Below are positions 50,706 through 60,346 of a stretch of 64,000 nucleotides of DNA, piece after piece. The DNA comes from Phaeodactylum tricornutum CCAP 1055/1 (lineage: Eukaryota; Bacillariophyta; Bacillariophyceae; Surirellales; Neidiaceae), in assembly GCF_000150955.2 (NCBI RefSeq), contig NC_011688.1, positions 310,001 through 374,000 of the forward strand. The letters are read 5' to 3'. The first letter of the stretch is position 1. Every line of letters begins with the position of its first letter. A model generated the notes under the pieces. That model searched no databases and was not told the origin of the DNA. It saw only the letters and a list, made by a program, of their open reading frames with translations. The translations under genes and the position numbers were made by a program.

Positions 50706-52157
50706 ATGAAAAGTGTGCTGATCGGTGATTTACGACGGCGAGTAGCATCCTTAACTGTATGCACATCTTTGCGACTTCTTACGTCCGAAGGAGCCGCAAT
50801 CGCGGCGCCTTTTTCTGAAACCAAATGTTTGTCGAGGATTGTATCCAAAAGGGGACAGTCTTCCATCGCCGCGGAAGCTGACGCAGAAGATCCAGAAGGA
50901 ACCAGTCGCTATAGGTTACCTGACACACGAGGACGAAGTCGCCTCCACGCGCTACGTTCGAGGTTGAAGGAAGAGTCTCGCCATCACCGGGATATTGTCG
51001 CGGTTACGAAAACGGCGCTTACACAAAGAAAGTCAACTGAGTTTTCCTCTGTGTCATCCAAAAGTGCAACAGTGGTAGAGCCTCCGCCCGCATCTAAGCT
51101 AGACTTGCGGGCTCTCGTCGATTCACTTCCGAACGTAGAACCCAATCAAGTCCTTACGGACACTTTCCAACGCCAACACACCTACCTGCGGCTTTCCTTA
51201 ACAGAACGCTGTAACTTACGGTGTACATACTGCATGCCCGAAGCGGGTGTTCCGCTGCAGCCCGCCTCGCATTTATTACAAACCCCGGAGCTGTTGAATA
51301 TTGCGACGTACTTTCGTCAGGCAGGCGTCACGAAGTTTCGTCTCACGGGTGGGGAACCGACACTACGGAAAGACTTGCTCGATGTGGTGAAAGGCTTAAA
51401 GAGACTGGATCCGCATCAAATTGGGATGACATCAAATGGAATCAAGCTACACAAGGAACTGCCTGATTTGGTCGAAGAAGGGCTGGATTCTCTTAACATT
51501 TCACTGGACACTGTCGATGCTGATAAGTTTGCAACGCTGACAAGGCGCCCGGCAGCTTATCTTGATCGGGTATGGCAAAGTATCGACGTTGCGCACGACT
51601 TGTTAAAGGATCATGGATCGGTCAAACTGAATTGTGTCGTCATGCGTGGTACCAACGACGACGAGGTTGCCAACTTTATTCAACTTACCGAAACGTATCC
51701 AGCTCTATCGGTCCGGTTCATTGAGTACATGCCCTTTTCCGAAAATGGTTGGAATTGGGACAAGTGTGTCCCGTATCAAGAGCTACTTGATCAGCTAGAG
51801 ACGGGTATGTTGAAAGCTGTGCCGGTAAAAGATCCTCACGACACTACTAAATGGTTTCGAACCGCCTCGGGGGGTAAGATTGGTTTCATCACCAGCATGA
51901 GCTCACATTTTTGCGCGGGGTGCAACCGCATTCGATTGGCGGCCGACGGGAGTCTCAAGGTATGTCTGTTTGATGGTGTAACGGAGATCTCACTGCGGGA
52001 CGCAGTCCGGGACTACGACTTTACTGATACGGAGTTGGGCAAACTTGTGCATTACGCGATTCAAAAGAAAAAATTTTCTCTTGGCGGACACAAGGATCCA
52101 CAAGACATTATGAACGATGCGGCCAACAACAGACCCATGACGCTGATCGGAGGATAA
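50706..52157 (+). CDS. CNX2: GTP 3',8-cyclase (MoaA/CNX2/MOCS1A), molybdenum cofactor synthesis
   Basis: The 483-residue product is a radical-SAM enzyme that, with MoaC/CNX3, converts GTP to cyclic pyranopterin monophosphate, the first step of molybdopterin synthesis. The [4Fe-4S] SAM cluster is CNLRCTYC (Cys169, 173, 176) and the second cluster is CAGCNRIRLAADGSLKVC (Cys403, 406, 420). FRLTGGEPTLRKD and the terminal GG, which enters the active site in family members, are present. The 160-residue N-terminal extension is Arg/Ser-rich and probably a mitochondrial targeting region, as for plant and animal homologues. No MoaC domain follows, so it is not a MOCS1AB fusion. Nitrate reductase, the main user of the product, lies 1.3 kb downstream. 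Confidence 0.95.
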   Translation: MKSVLIGDLRRRVASLTVCTSLRLLTSEGAAIAAPFSETKCLSRIVSKRGQSSIAAEADAEDPEGTSRYRLPDTRGRSRLHALRSRLKEESRHHRDIVAVTKTALTQRKSTEFSSVSSKSATVVEPPPASKLDLRALVDSLPNVEPNQVLTDTFQRQHTYLRLSLTERCNLRCTYCMPEAGVPLQPASHLLQTPELLNIATYFRQAGVTKFRLTGGEPTLRKDLLDVVKGLKRLDPHQIGMTSNGIKLHKELPDLVEEGLDSLNISLDTVDADKFATLTRRPAAYLDRVWQSIDVAHDLLKDHGSVKLNCVVMRGTNDDEVANFIQLTETYPALSVRFIEYMPFSENGWNWDKCVPYQELLDQLETGMLKAVPVKDPHDTTKWFRTASGGKIGFITSMSSHFCAGCNRIRLAADGSLKVCLFDGVTEISLRDAVRDYDFTDTELGKLVHYAIQKKKFSLGGHKDPQDIMNDAANNRPMTLIGG

Positions 52158-52425
52158 GGGTCCGACTGACGTTTTCTACATACATTAATCGCAGTCAATC
52201 TATGAATTTGCTAGAAATGTGACGTTTCAAGAAAATGTGCGGCCTTGTAGCGTTAGTGCGGAACACTACGACCCTGCACAATCGCAAAATCCGAACTACG
52301 CAATACTATCAAAGTGGAATATAGCATTCACTGTCAATAGCAGGTGACTATAATTGTTAACGGTCGTTCTTACTGTATTCCAGAATCTCGTCACACAGTA
52401 CTACTCGCAGTACCATGTGAGTTTT

Positions 52426-52788
52426 TCAATCGTCCGGTTCGGCTGGAGTGGCGTAGGCCACAATCAAAAAAGCAATGAGTGAAGCGAGTCCCAGAGCGGC
52501 CACAATTGGAACGGCGAGAATGGCGGGCGTATTGATGAGCCCGGAAAATAAATCCGACAGGATCGTGGTGGGATCCAAAGTAGACGCAGCCGTCGTCAGA
52601 GAAACGTCCGGAAATATGGCGTGCAGTTCGGAAGAGGTGTAGGAAGCAGTGCGCGCAAACTTGGGTGCCGGAGCGCTGGTGGTGGGGGAAGCCACCAAGG
52701 AAGCGGATGGCACAAACGCCCGGCTCACGCCCAGAACGCAGGCGAGGAAAGCGAACAGAAGACCCAATCGTGGAGCAGTCATCATCAT
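52426..52788 (-). CDS. Small plastid-targeted single-helix membrane protein
   Basis: From the first of three adjacent Met codons (52788) the product is 120 residues. The leader MTAPRLGLLFAFLACVLGVSRAFVP is a signal peptide with the diatom plastid motif AFVP at the cleavage site. A single strongly hydrophobic helix, PAILAVPIVAALGLASLIAFLIV, lies near the C-terminus, followed by a short YATPAEPDD tail. Its size suggests a minor photosystem, assembly or envelope protein, but no known small subunit is recognised. It is divergent with nitrate reductase, about 650 nt between starts. Confidence 0.7.
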   Translation of the reverse strand: MMMTAPRLGLLFAFLACVLGVSRAFVPSASLVASPTTSAPAPKFARTASYTSSELHAIFPDVSLTTAASTLDPTTILSDLFSGLINTPAILAVPIVAALGLASLIAFLIVAYATPAEPDD

Positions 52789-53435
52789 TGTGGAAATGTG
52801 TCCTAGACTGTTGCAGACAGTCACCAACGGAATGCTTTCGTTAAGAGCAAGGCGACAACGGTTCCTTCGTTGAGATGGTGGTTCCACTGTGCAGGTCACG
52901 TAGTGAAGTGATGTTGCGGTAGTCTGCAATCCCGCTAGATACACGTCATTCGTGAAAGGCCTGTTGTTTTCATGTCCGGGTCTGCACGGGCACTAGAAGG
53001 AAGGAAGCAAAGACGAACGGAAGTGACTGTAAACGAGAAGTGCACGAAGCCTTTTCTTGTGACGTCACAACCCGAATAGCCCTACGTGGCGTGCGACTTT
53101 CCGGCACTTTGGATATCGTTGCCCTATATGTATTGGGTGTATACATGTCGTATTCCAACTACGACAGAAAACAGTCAGTTACGGGTATTCGAACTTCCGG
53201 CACCTGCAGCGAGGAGTTTTGTGTCCGTCGCACATCCTCCGTGCTTTCGGCACCTACGTAGGCGGCAAACTTCCTGCCTTCCGCCCCCGCCTTGCGGCAT
53301 TCCGGCTCCGGGCCAGAATTGCCCGGGTGTTCACAATTTTGCCTCCTCACGAAAAAACGTTCTACTTTGTATTTTGGTCGGGTTTCGGATCCTTCCAGCA
53401 ACCATTCTCATTCAAAGTCACCACTTGTGCGAACG
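52789..53435. promoter_or_regulatory. Divergent promoter region, plastid protein / nitrate reductase
   Basis: These 647 nt contain a perfect TTGTGACGTCACAA palindrome (53057-53070), a TGACTGT at about 53024 and an ACAGTCA near 53171. Nitrate reductase promoters are known to be nitrate-induced and ammonium-repressed in diatoms, so these are candidate control sites. Several short plus frames here overlap the leader and are not genes. Confidence 0.5.
53057..53070. promoter_or_regulatory. 14-nt CRE/bZIP palindrome TTGTGACGTCACAA
   Basis: This perfect palindrome with TGACGTCA core lies 366 nt upstream of the nitrate reductase ATG and 269 nt upstream of the divergent plastid-protein ATG. It could serve either gene. 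Confidence 0.5.
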
Positions 53436-56254
53436 ATGGTACCGAAACCTGAAGATCCCACAGTCAAGGCAGAGAATAATGCGGCGATGGATCAACTTAG
53501 TCTCCTCGACAAAGATGATATATCGTCGGCTTCTCGCTCGTGCCGAGAACTCTACGGTAGGTCGTCATCGCAGTGCCGGACTGGACTAGGCTGGACTCCC
53601 TGCAAGATTCAATCGGAACCGACGAAACACGTGACTCACAGTTATTGCATCATCCTTGACGCTCCGTAGGACCTTACCCCAAAGCTATTCCTGTGCCGTT
53701 CTTGAATTCTCGTAACGAAGCTCGCGAAGGTGACACTCCCGCCGCCAGCGTCATCGCGCAAGCCAAAACCATCTTTGACGTACCGGCGGACTATCGTGAC
53801 GTGGGAACACCGGATGAATGGGTTCCCCGCGATGGACGCCTCGTGCGTCTGACGGGTAAGCATCCCTTCAACGTCGAACCACCGCTGGCGATTCTGAAGC
53901 AGCATCGATTTATTACGCCGTCCTCGTTGCATTACGTACGCAACCACGGAGCGTGCCCGAAGCTGTCTTGGAAAGAACACACTGTTTGTGTGGGAGGAAA
54001 ACTGGTACCGAATGCCTTGGAGCTCTCGATGGACGAAATCGTAGCGATGGAACCGCGAGAGCTGCCCGTCACGTTGGTCTGTGCCGGAAATCGTCGGAAG
54101 GAACAAAACATGATCCGTCAAACAATCGGCTTCAACTGGGGCCCGAGCGGCGTCTCAACCAGCGTTTGGAAGGGAGTGCTCCTACGCGATTTGTTGCTCC
54201 GCGCAGGGGTTTCGGAAAAGAACATGGCAGGGAAGCACGTCGAATTTATTGGTGTCGAAGACTTGCCGAACAAGGTGGGACCCGGGCCGTTCCAGGAGGA
54301 ACCATGGGGCAAACTTGTCAAGTACGGAACCAGTGTCCCGCTCGCTCGGGCTATGAATCCAGCGTACGACATCCTCATTGCCTATGAGCAGAACGGCGAA
54401 GTCTTGCAGCCCGATCACGGCTACCCCGTCCGTCTCATCATTCCTGGTTATATTGGAGGACGGATGATTAAATGGCTTAAATACATCAACGTGATTCCGC
54501 ACGAAACCAAGAATCACTATCATTACCACGACAATCGCATTTTACCGCCCCACATCACTGCAGAGGAATCCTTACAGGGAGGTTGGTGGTACAAACCGGA
54601 GTACATTTTCAATGAACTCAACATCAATTCGGCCATCGCTGCTCCTGATCACAATGAAACGCTTTCGATCGCCAAGAATATTGCCAAGACGTATGACGTT
54701 ACGGGTTACGCATATACTGGTGGTGGTCGTCTCATCACCAGGGTCGAAATTTCAGTTGATGGCGGTATCCATTGGGAACTTGCCAAACTTGAACGCAAGG
54801 AGCAGCCAACGGACTACGGAATGTACTGGTGCTGGACTTGGTGGAACTACGAAGTAAAGGTGGCCGACTTGGTGGGAGCCAAGGAAATTATATGCCGCGC
54901 CTGGGATGAGTCCAACAACCCTCAGCCAGTTGTTCCAACATGGAATCTGATGGGTATGGGAAATAATCAAGCCTTTCGTGTCAAGGTACACATGGACAAG
55001 ACAGCTAGCGGCGAGCATGTGTTTCGGTTTGAGCATCCAACTCAGCCTGGTCAACAAACTGGTGGGTGGATGACAAAGGTCGCCACCAAGCCTGAGTCGG
55101 CTGGGTTCGGACGGTTGCTGGAAGTGCAGGGTGAGTCCAAAGAAGACGCGGCCCCGGCTCCACCTCCGAAGGAAAATACCAAAATTTTCACGATGGAAGA
55201 GATTGAAAAGCACAACACTGAAGAAGACTGTTGGATTGTGGTGAAGGATCGTGTCTACGACTGTACCGAGTATCTAGAGCTGCACCCTGGCGGCATTGAC
55301 TCGATTGTTATCAACGGCGGCGCAGATTCCACGGAAGACTTTGTGGCAATCCACTCTACCAAGGCTACAAAGATGCTCGAGAAGTACTACATTGGCCAGC
55401 TCGACAAAAGTAGTGTGGCCGAGGAGAAAAAACAAGAAGACGAACCTCTCGTCGATGCCGATGGCAATGCTCTTGCCTTGAACCCAAAGAAGAAGACGCC
55501 ATTTCGTCTACAAAACAAAATCACACTTAGTCGAGACAGCTACCTATTGGATTTTGCTTTGCCAAGCCCAAAGCATGTTTTGGGGCTACCCACGGGAAAG
55601 CACATGTTTATTTCGGCCCTCATTAATGGAGAGATGGTACTCCGCCGCTACACTCCTATCTCATCCAATTACGACATTGGATGTGTAAAGTTTGTTGTCA
55701 AGGCATACCGTCCGTGTGAACGCTTTCCAGACGGTGGCAAGATGAGCCAATACCTAGACCAGATCAATGTTGGCGACTATGTTGATATGCGCGGACCAGT
55801 TGGGGAATTTGAGTACTCGGCCAACGGCAGTTTTACAATCGACGCCGAACCTTGTTTTGCCACCAGGTTCAACATGCTTGCTGGGGGGACCGGCATAACG
55901 CCCGTAATGCAGATTGCTGCGGAAATTTTGCGAAACCCACAAGACCCTACACAAATGTCCCTTATTTTTGCATGCCGCGAGGAAGGCGATCTCTTGATGC
56001 GAAGCACTTTGGACGAATGGGCTGCTAACTTTCCTCACAAGTTCAAGATTCACTACATCCTATCTGACAGCTGGTCTTCCGACTGGAAGTATTCCACAGG
56101 ATTCGTAGACAAAGCGCTATTTTCCGAGTACTTGTACGAAGCAGGCGATGATGTTTACAGCCTCATGTGCGGCCCACCAATTATGTTAGAGAAAGGCTGC
56201 CGTCCAAACTTGGAGAGCCTTGGTCACAAAAAGGACAAAATTTTTTCCTTTTAA
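53436..56254 (+). CDS. NR: Assimilatory nitrate reductase (Moco, cytochrome b5, FAD, NAD(P)H)
   Basis: Two exons are inferred: 53436-53556 and 53670-56254, with a 113-nt phase-1 intron (GTAGGT...CCGTAG), giving 901 residues. The enzyme reduces nitrate to nitrite in the cytosol. The molybdopterin domain carries the Mo-ligand Cys178 in LVCAGNRRKEQN, followed by the dimerisation domain (about 330-470). The cytochrome b5 domain has haem ligands His579 (HPGG) and His602. The FAD domain has RRYTPISS (about 699) and the nucleotide domain GGTGITPVMQIA (about 780) and CGPPIML near the end. Hinges of acidic and Pro-rich sequence separate domains (about 495-515, 612-630). Neither hinge shows the plant 14-3-3 site R-x-x-S-x-P, so regulation differs. 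Confidence 0.97.
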
Positions 56255-56609
56255 AAGTTCTTGACTGATTGTCATATCAATTTTGCACTTTACAATACAT
56301 TTTCAATAGCAATTTACTTTAAGACTAGCGCAATTTTTTTCTTACATTAGATGAACATAAAACGACGATGAGGATCACTGTTAGGGAAACGATGAACTAC
56401 GCTGAGGACTTCCTATTATTCGTCCTTTGATGGCGTGGTTGTTCTTTGGTTTGCGGTCGAGCGCAACGACCAAGGCCTGTACCAAAAACGAAGTTGATAA
56501 TCAGATATTTGAGTTGTAACAAGAAACTAAAGCATTATTTTAGCAGTAGCACGAATCAGGATCTAAAATGAACGCAATTGCATGGTTTATGTCTAAGCTG
56601 CGTTAGAAC
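56255..56609. other. Convergent intergenic, 355 nt
   Basis: This holds the 3' ends of nitrate reductase and the FNR-like gene. It is AT-rich and no gene is seen. Confidence 0.3.
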
Positions 56610-57533
56610 TTAGAAATTGAAGAGAACACGCCCTTCGAAGACGCCCGCCTTCGTCAGGAAGTCTTTCACAGCTTCAGTCATGCCTTTCATACCACAAAGC
56701 AAAGCTCCTGAATTCCGAGGAATATCGACTCCGTCTTCCTCTAAAGCAGTCTGAATGTATCCAGTCCGTCCCTTCCAGACGCTTTCGTCAGGTTGACTCA
56801 ACACGGGAACGACTTCGAAGCCGGCGGCTTCCCACTCACTGTACTTGTCCACGTAACACAAATCTTCTGCCGTGCGCTCGCCGTAGTATAGACGAGCTTG
56901 GCGAGAAGAATCACTGCCCACTTTAAGTTGTCCACTTTCTAATGCCGCCTTAATCGGTGCTAATCCGGACCCAGCTGCAAACAAAAGAATGTTCTGCGTT
57001 GGAAAATCATACTTCAAGCTATCGATATTCTCAGCAATGGAGTAGCCATTGCCAAGAACCTGAGATACTTCAACAGCAGTACCCGGAGCGATCGAAGTAA
57101 GCCAATCATTTCCTTCCGTTTTTTTAACCAGAAATTCGAAAGATGCGTTTTCGGCATCGGGGGCCGAGGCAATGGCCAGAAACAAAGGTTTTGTACTATC
57201 GTCGAGTCTGACTTGTACGTACTGGCCTGGGAGCTTGTACTCAGAGGCAGTCTCTGGCTGTACGCTAACATTAAGCGTGACGGAATTTCCAGATTCGCAA
57301 GCTTTGGAATTTGTCGTAACCTTGGAAGGCGACCAAATTGGGTCTGGTCCCCATCCCATGAACACTACGTGACGACAGTGTCTCCCATCGGCTTTCGGCT
57401 TTTTTGTCTTGAAAACATGAGAAACTGTGGGTGCAAACGCGACAGCACGATTGGATGGCACAAAGGCCTGCGTTGAAGCAAAAGCGCTTCCTGCAACAAG
57501 GATGCAGAGGTGAGAGACCGATCTGTTTACCAT
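56610..57533 (-). CDS. Plastid-targeted ferredoxin-NADP reductase-like oxidoreductase
   Basis: The 307-residue product starts at the ATG at 57533. The leader is a signal peptide with AFVP (TQAFVPSNRAVAFAP) for the complex plastid. The body has the FNR fold: KLPGQYVQVRLD for FAD binding, LLFAAGSGLAPIKAALESG for the NAD(P) pyrophosphate, LYYGERTAEDL, and LLCGMKGMTEAVKDFL at the C-terminal motif. The usual R-x-Y-S/T FAD motif is absent (FLAIASAP), as in the small plant plastid FNR-like (pKIWI502-type) family. It ends in F like many reductases. It could be an electron donor or a sensor. It converges with nitrate reductase, which is suggestive but not proof of a nitrogen role. Confidence 0.82.
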   Translation of the reverse strand: MVNRSVSHLCILVAGSAFASTQAFVPSNRAVAFAPTVSHVFKTKKPKADGRHCRHVVFMGWGPDPIWSPSKVTTNSKACESGNSVTLNVSVQPETASEYKLPGQYVQVRLDDSTKPLFLAIASAPDAENASFEFLVKKTEGNDWLTSIAPGTAVEVSQVLGNGYSIAENIDSLKYDFPTQNILLFAAGSGLAPIKAALESGQLKVGSDSSRQARLYYGERTAEDLCYVDKYSEWEAAGFEVVPVLSQPDESVWKGRTGYIQTALEEDGVDIPRNSGALLCGMKGMTEAVKDFLTKAGVFEGRVLFNF

Positions 57534-57967
57534 TGTGTTGACGGCACCTAAGAATAGTCTCTAATGTCACCTCTAACGAGAGTCGCTCTCACTGGTTACA
57601 TCGATTGAAACTGGGGATATTTCTGCGATCCCACTCCATTCGTCAGATGAGATTAGTCTCGCGTACCGGGTGGGTACGTCAGTGCTGAGGAAACAAACCT
57701 GAAATCCTATTCGTCGTTACCAGGATACGGTATTTCAAGATTGGCACATAAGTGTGACATATCCGGGGGCAAATGATATGTCACACACAGTGACTTAACA
57801 GTGAAAAGAGCGCGCTCTCATCTCGAGCTGATGCGACTTGCTAGTGAGGAATGTCATTTGCCTGTCACCAAAACGGAACGTTTCTTTCAATTTTACTCTC
57901 TATCATAAGCGGGAAAAGGCATAGGCCAACAAAAGTTGATTTTTCACTTCTATTTACATTACGAATC
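57534..57967. promoter_or_regulatory. Upstream region of the FNR-like gene
   Basis: The 434 nt lie between the FNR-like start and the VHL-like stop on the same strand. They contain the 12-nt inverted repeat at 57752-57786 listed separately. No gene is seen. Confidence 0.4.
57752..57786. promoter_or_regulatory. Perfect 12-nt inverted repeat
   Basis: GTGTGACATATC (57752-57763) and GATATGTCACAC (57775-57786) are perfect reverse complements with an 11-nt spacer. It lies about 220 nt upstream of the FNR-like start. Dyad spacing of about two helical turns fits a dimeric DNA-binding protein, or a cruciform. It is unlikely to be a chance match. Confidence 0.5.
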
Positions 57968-59158
57968 CTAGATTGTGAGCGTGAATAGAGGACTACGTTC
58001 CCTCGCAACCGAGCTGGCACCGGCGCACCGAGCAGCCGAGGGTAGCGATGCGTTCGTGTTGACGAGTACAGAACTCGCTGTGGAGTTAGAGTGGCGGTAA
58101 AGCCCAGGATTGTTCACGTGGTAGACAGAGGTCTTATGGCTGGCATCCCAAAGCATGCGAGCAACTGGCAGGAGCTGACCATCTGCTCCAATTGGGATGG
58201 CGAAGCTTTGGGCCAGGCCCGGACAATCGGAAATTTGTGTGGGTCCGAGCGTCACCTTGTCGACCAGAACACCAGGACGATCGGCGAGGCGAAAGGCAAA
58301 CGTGTGTCCAATGTAAGAAGTTTCAAACTTGGTAGGAGAATCCCAGCTCCACATGAAATCATCCGTCATCGGATTGACTCCCAAATGAAACTTAAAATTT
58401 TCATGACAGTCGTCATTTTCTGTGGCTTCTACGAAAAAGCCGTGCACCGGACAACCTACCTTGTTCCGGAAACCGACATGGAGGGCGTTGCAGTCAAGGA
58501 AAGGCTTAGGAGGTGTTCGGGCATATTCAGGAGCTATTCTGGTCTCATCGGTTAATGCGTCGGTGATCACGGGTTCTAGATCTTGGCCGGAGCACGCCGC
58601 GTTTGATTGATTCAATCCTATAGGGATATACCCCACACGATGTTGCAACAACACTCTACCGGCACCACCATCTGGAAGCATTTCGCGGGCATGAAAAACG
58701 TGACCCTCAAATGTATTGACAGCGCGGTAGTCCCCCGGCATGACGACTGCGCGGGGGTCTACTTGCGCTGGACTGATCTTGGGGTTAAGTGCTGAGCTTT
58801 CTCGGCCATCGCCGTGCACGAAGCTCAGCACAATTGGGGACGAGGCGGTGTTTTCCACTATCCAGACGGAATCAAAGCCGATGATGTCGTTCTCGTTGTG
58901 AAGATTGTGCACGTGGCTAGGGCAAACAACTGTCTTCTGGTCGGGAACCAAGGCGTTCCCAAGTTGCTTGAGTTGAAGGTACTGAAAATTGCGGTTTAAA
59001 CTTTCCTTGAACTTGTTGAAGGTACCGCGATCGCACATTTGGTCATCGTGGTAGTCTCGGCGAACTGACTGGAAAGAAGTAGCCGCACAATCTGTGCCTT
59101 GACACAGTAAGGATGAGCTGCTCAAGGCGAGCAAGAAACAAATTCGAAAGACCATCAT
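57968..59158 (-). CDS. Secreted protein with two VHL-beta-like modules
   Basis: The 396-residue product starts at the ATG at 59158 (or the next Met) with a classical signal peptide (VFRICFLLALSSSSLLC). Residues about 95-190 resemble the pVHL beta domain: VWIVENTASSPIVLSFV, then GDYRAVNTFEGHVFHAREM and RVLLQHRVGYIPIG. A second copy at about 230-320 shows LHVGFRNKVGCPVHGFFVE, TSYIGHTFAFRLAD and VLVDKVTLGP. In pVHL this fold reads hydroxyproline. Many cysteines and several N-glycosylation sites suit an extracellular or vacuolar location. No membrane anchor or hydroxylase domain follows. The match is by pattern of conserved residues; the ligand is unknown. Confidence 0.65.
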   Translation of the reverse strand: MMVFRICFLLALSSSSLLCQGTDCAATSFQSVRRDYHDDQMCDRGTFNKFKESLNRNFQYLQLKQLGNALVPDQKTVVCPSHVHNLHNENDIIGFDSVWIVENTASSPIVLSFVHGDGRESSALNPKISPAQVDPRAVVMPGDYRAVNTFEGHVFHAREMLPDGGAGRVLLQHRVGYIPIGLNQSNAACSGQDLEPVITDALTDETRIAPEYARTPPKPFLDCNALHVGFRNKVGCPVHGFFVEATENDDCHENFKFHLGVNPMTDDFMWSWDSPTKFETSYIGHTFAFRLADRPGVLVDKVTLGPTQISDCPGLAQSFAIPIGADGQLLPVARMLWDASHKTSVYHVNNPGLYRHSNSTASSVLVNTNASLPSAARCAGASSVARERSPLFTLTI

Positions 59159-60346
59159 GGTTTGATCGACAGCAAAACCGATTCCCTTTCAAATTGTGGA
59201 GAACAAAGTTGATTGATAGAAGAGTGCTCCTCCTGTTTACGATTGTTGCAAGAAGTGTTTTGCTCGACTTGCAGAAAACGCTTTACTGTTAGTGACTCTC
59301 TACCAGCTAGCCAAATTTCTATCTAGGCTATCAAGCCTTGTTTGTATGACTTGGACAATTCTTCTTTTCGTCTAGTCTACTTTTTAAGGTGCTTCATTTA
59401 TTATTTCTGAAACAGTCGGAATGACCAACTTTTGATGGTCATTCTTCGAGCTCTCCAGAGGCCCCCAGACACACCACTAGAATACGAGCAATAGTCACAT
59501 GTCCATGGTAGATCTATCGAGTGTCACAATCAATATTTGCGAAATGCTGGAGAGACAAATAGATGCCGACTTTCCCATTCATGCACAATTGTTTGTGATA
59601 TCTTGAAGGTCCCAGGTAAAATCTCCCCGAGCAGCACACATTGCACCATACACATAAAGGTCCCCGCACTACATGATGTTGCTCTAACAGCTAAGTCCTA
59701 AGCAGGGAGCCCTACCTCTGCTTCGAACTTGTGCAGCAGCCCTACGATCCTAACCCGCCCCCGCATTCGAACCAGCAAAACAAGTGCCGGCAGCGACACC
59801 GAAAAGTGGTCGAGTCGCGAACGCGAAGCGACAAAGTACACTCTAGCTAGCTAGCTAAGAAAGAACCACAAAGCGTCAATGCTTTCGGAGGGGGGAAAGA
59901 AACGAATCATTGCTGAGATACTATCTTGTCCAACCTTCCTTCTAACATTTACGCCAGAGAGGGTCTAGTATCTAGCTATCTAGCTAGCTATCATCCGGCC
60001 TCTCTTCAGATATTCCTGTCGACGGAAAAGCCCCCACGCGTTGCAATCTGCTTGCCACAACCTCGTTCTCTGATCTACTGATTCGACTGCACGCACGAGC
60101 GTTTCCTTTGAGGCTGCTGCACTCAACCAAAAAATACCGTGCTTGTTCTCTGCTCGTCTGCCAAGGACGGGGTCCAATAGTCGTCACCGTCGGGATTGCC
60201 TCGTGAGTTCCACCGGAAAACACAAAATCAGTCGGACTCCCAACAACACCAAAGAAGCAGGAAGGAGTCGTCATCTGTTCTGCTTTCAGCACGAAGGGGA
60301 AACCGGCGTTACCACTAGCGACTGTTGCTTGTGGTGGCAAAATAAT
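59159..60346. promoter_or_regulatory. Divergent 1.19-kb region with CTAG repeats
   Basis: This lies between the VHL-like start and the kinase start. CTAGCTAG runs occur at about 59842-59857 and 59964-59991. The kinase frame is open upstream to about 60143 without an ATG start, so a transcript leader or an extra N-terminal stretch is possible there. No separate gene is seen. Confidence 0.4.
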
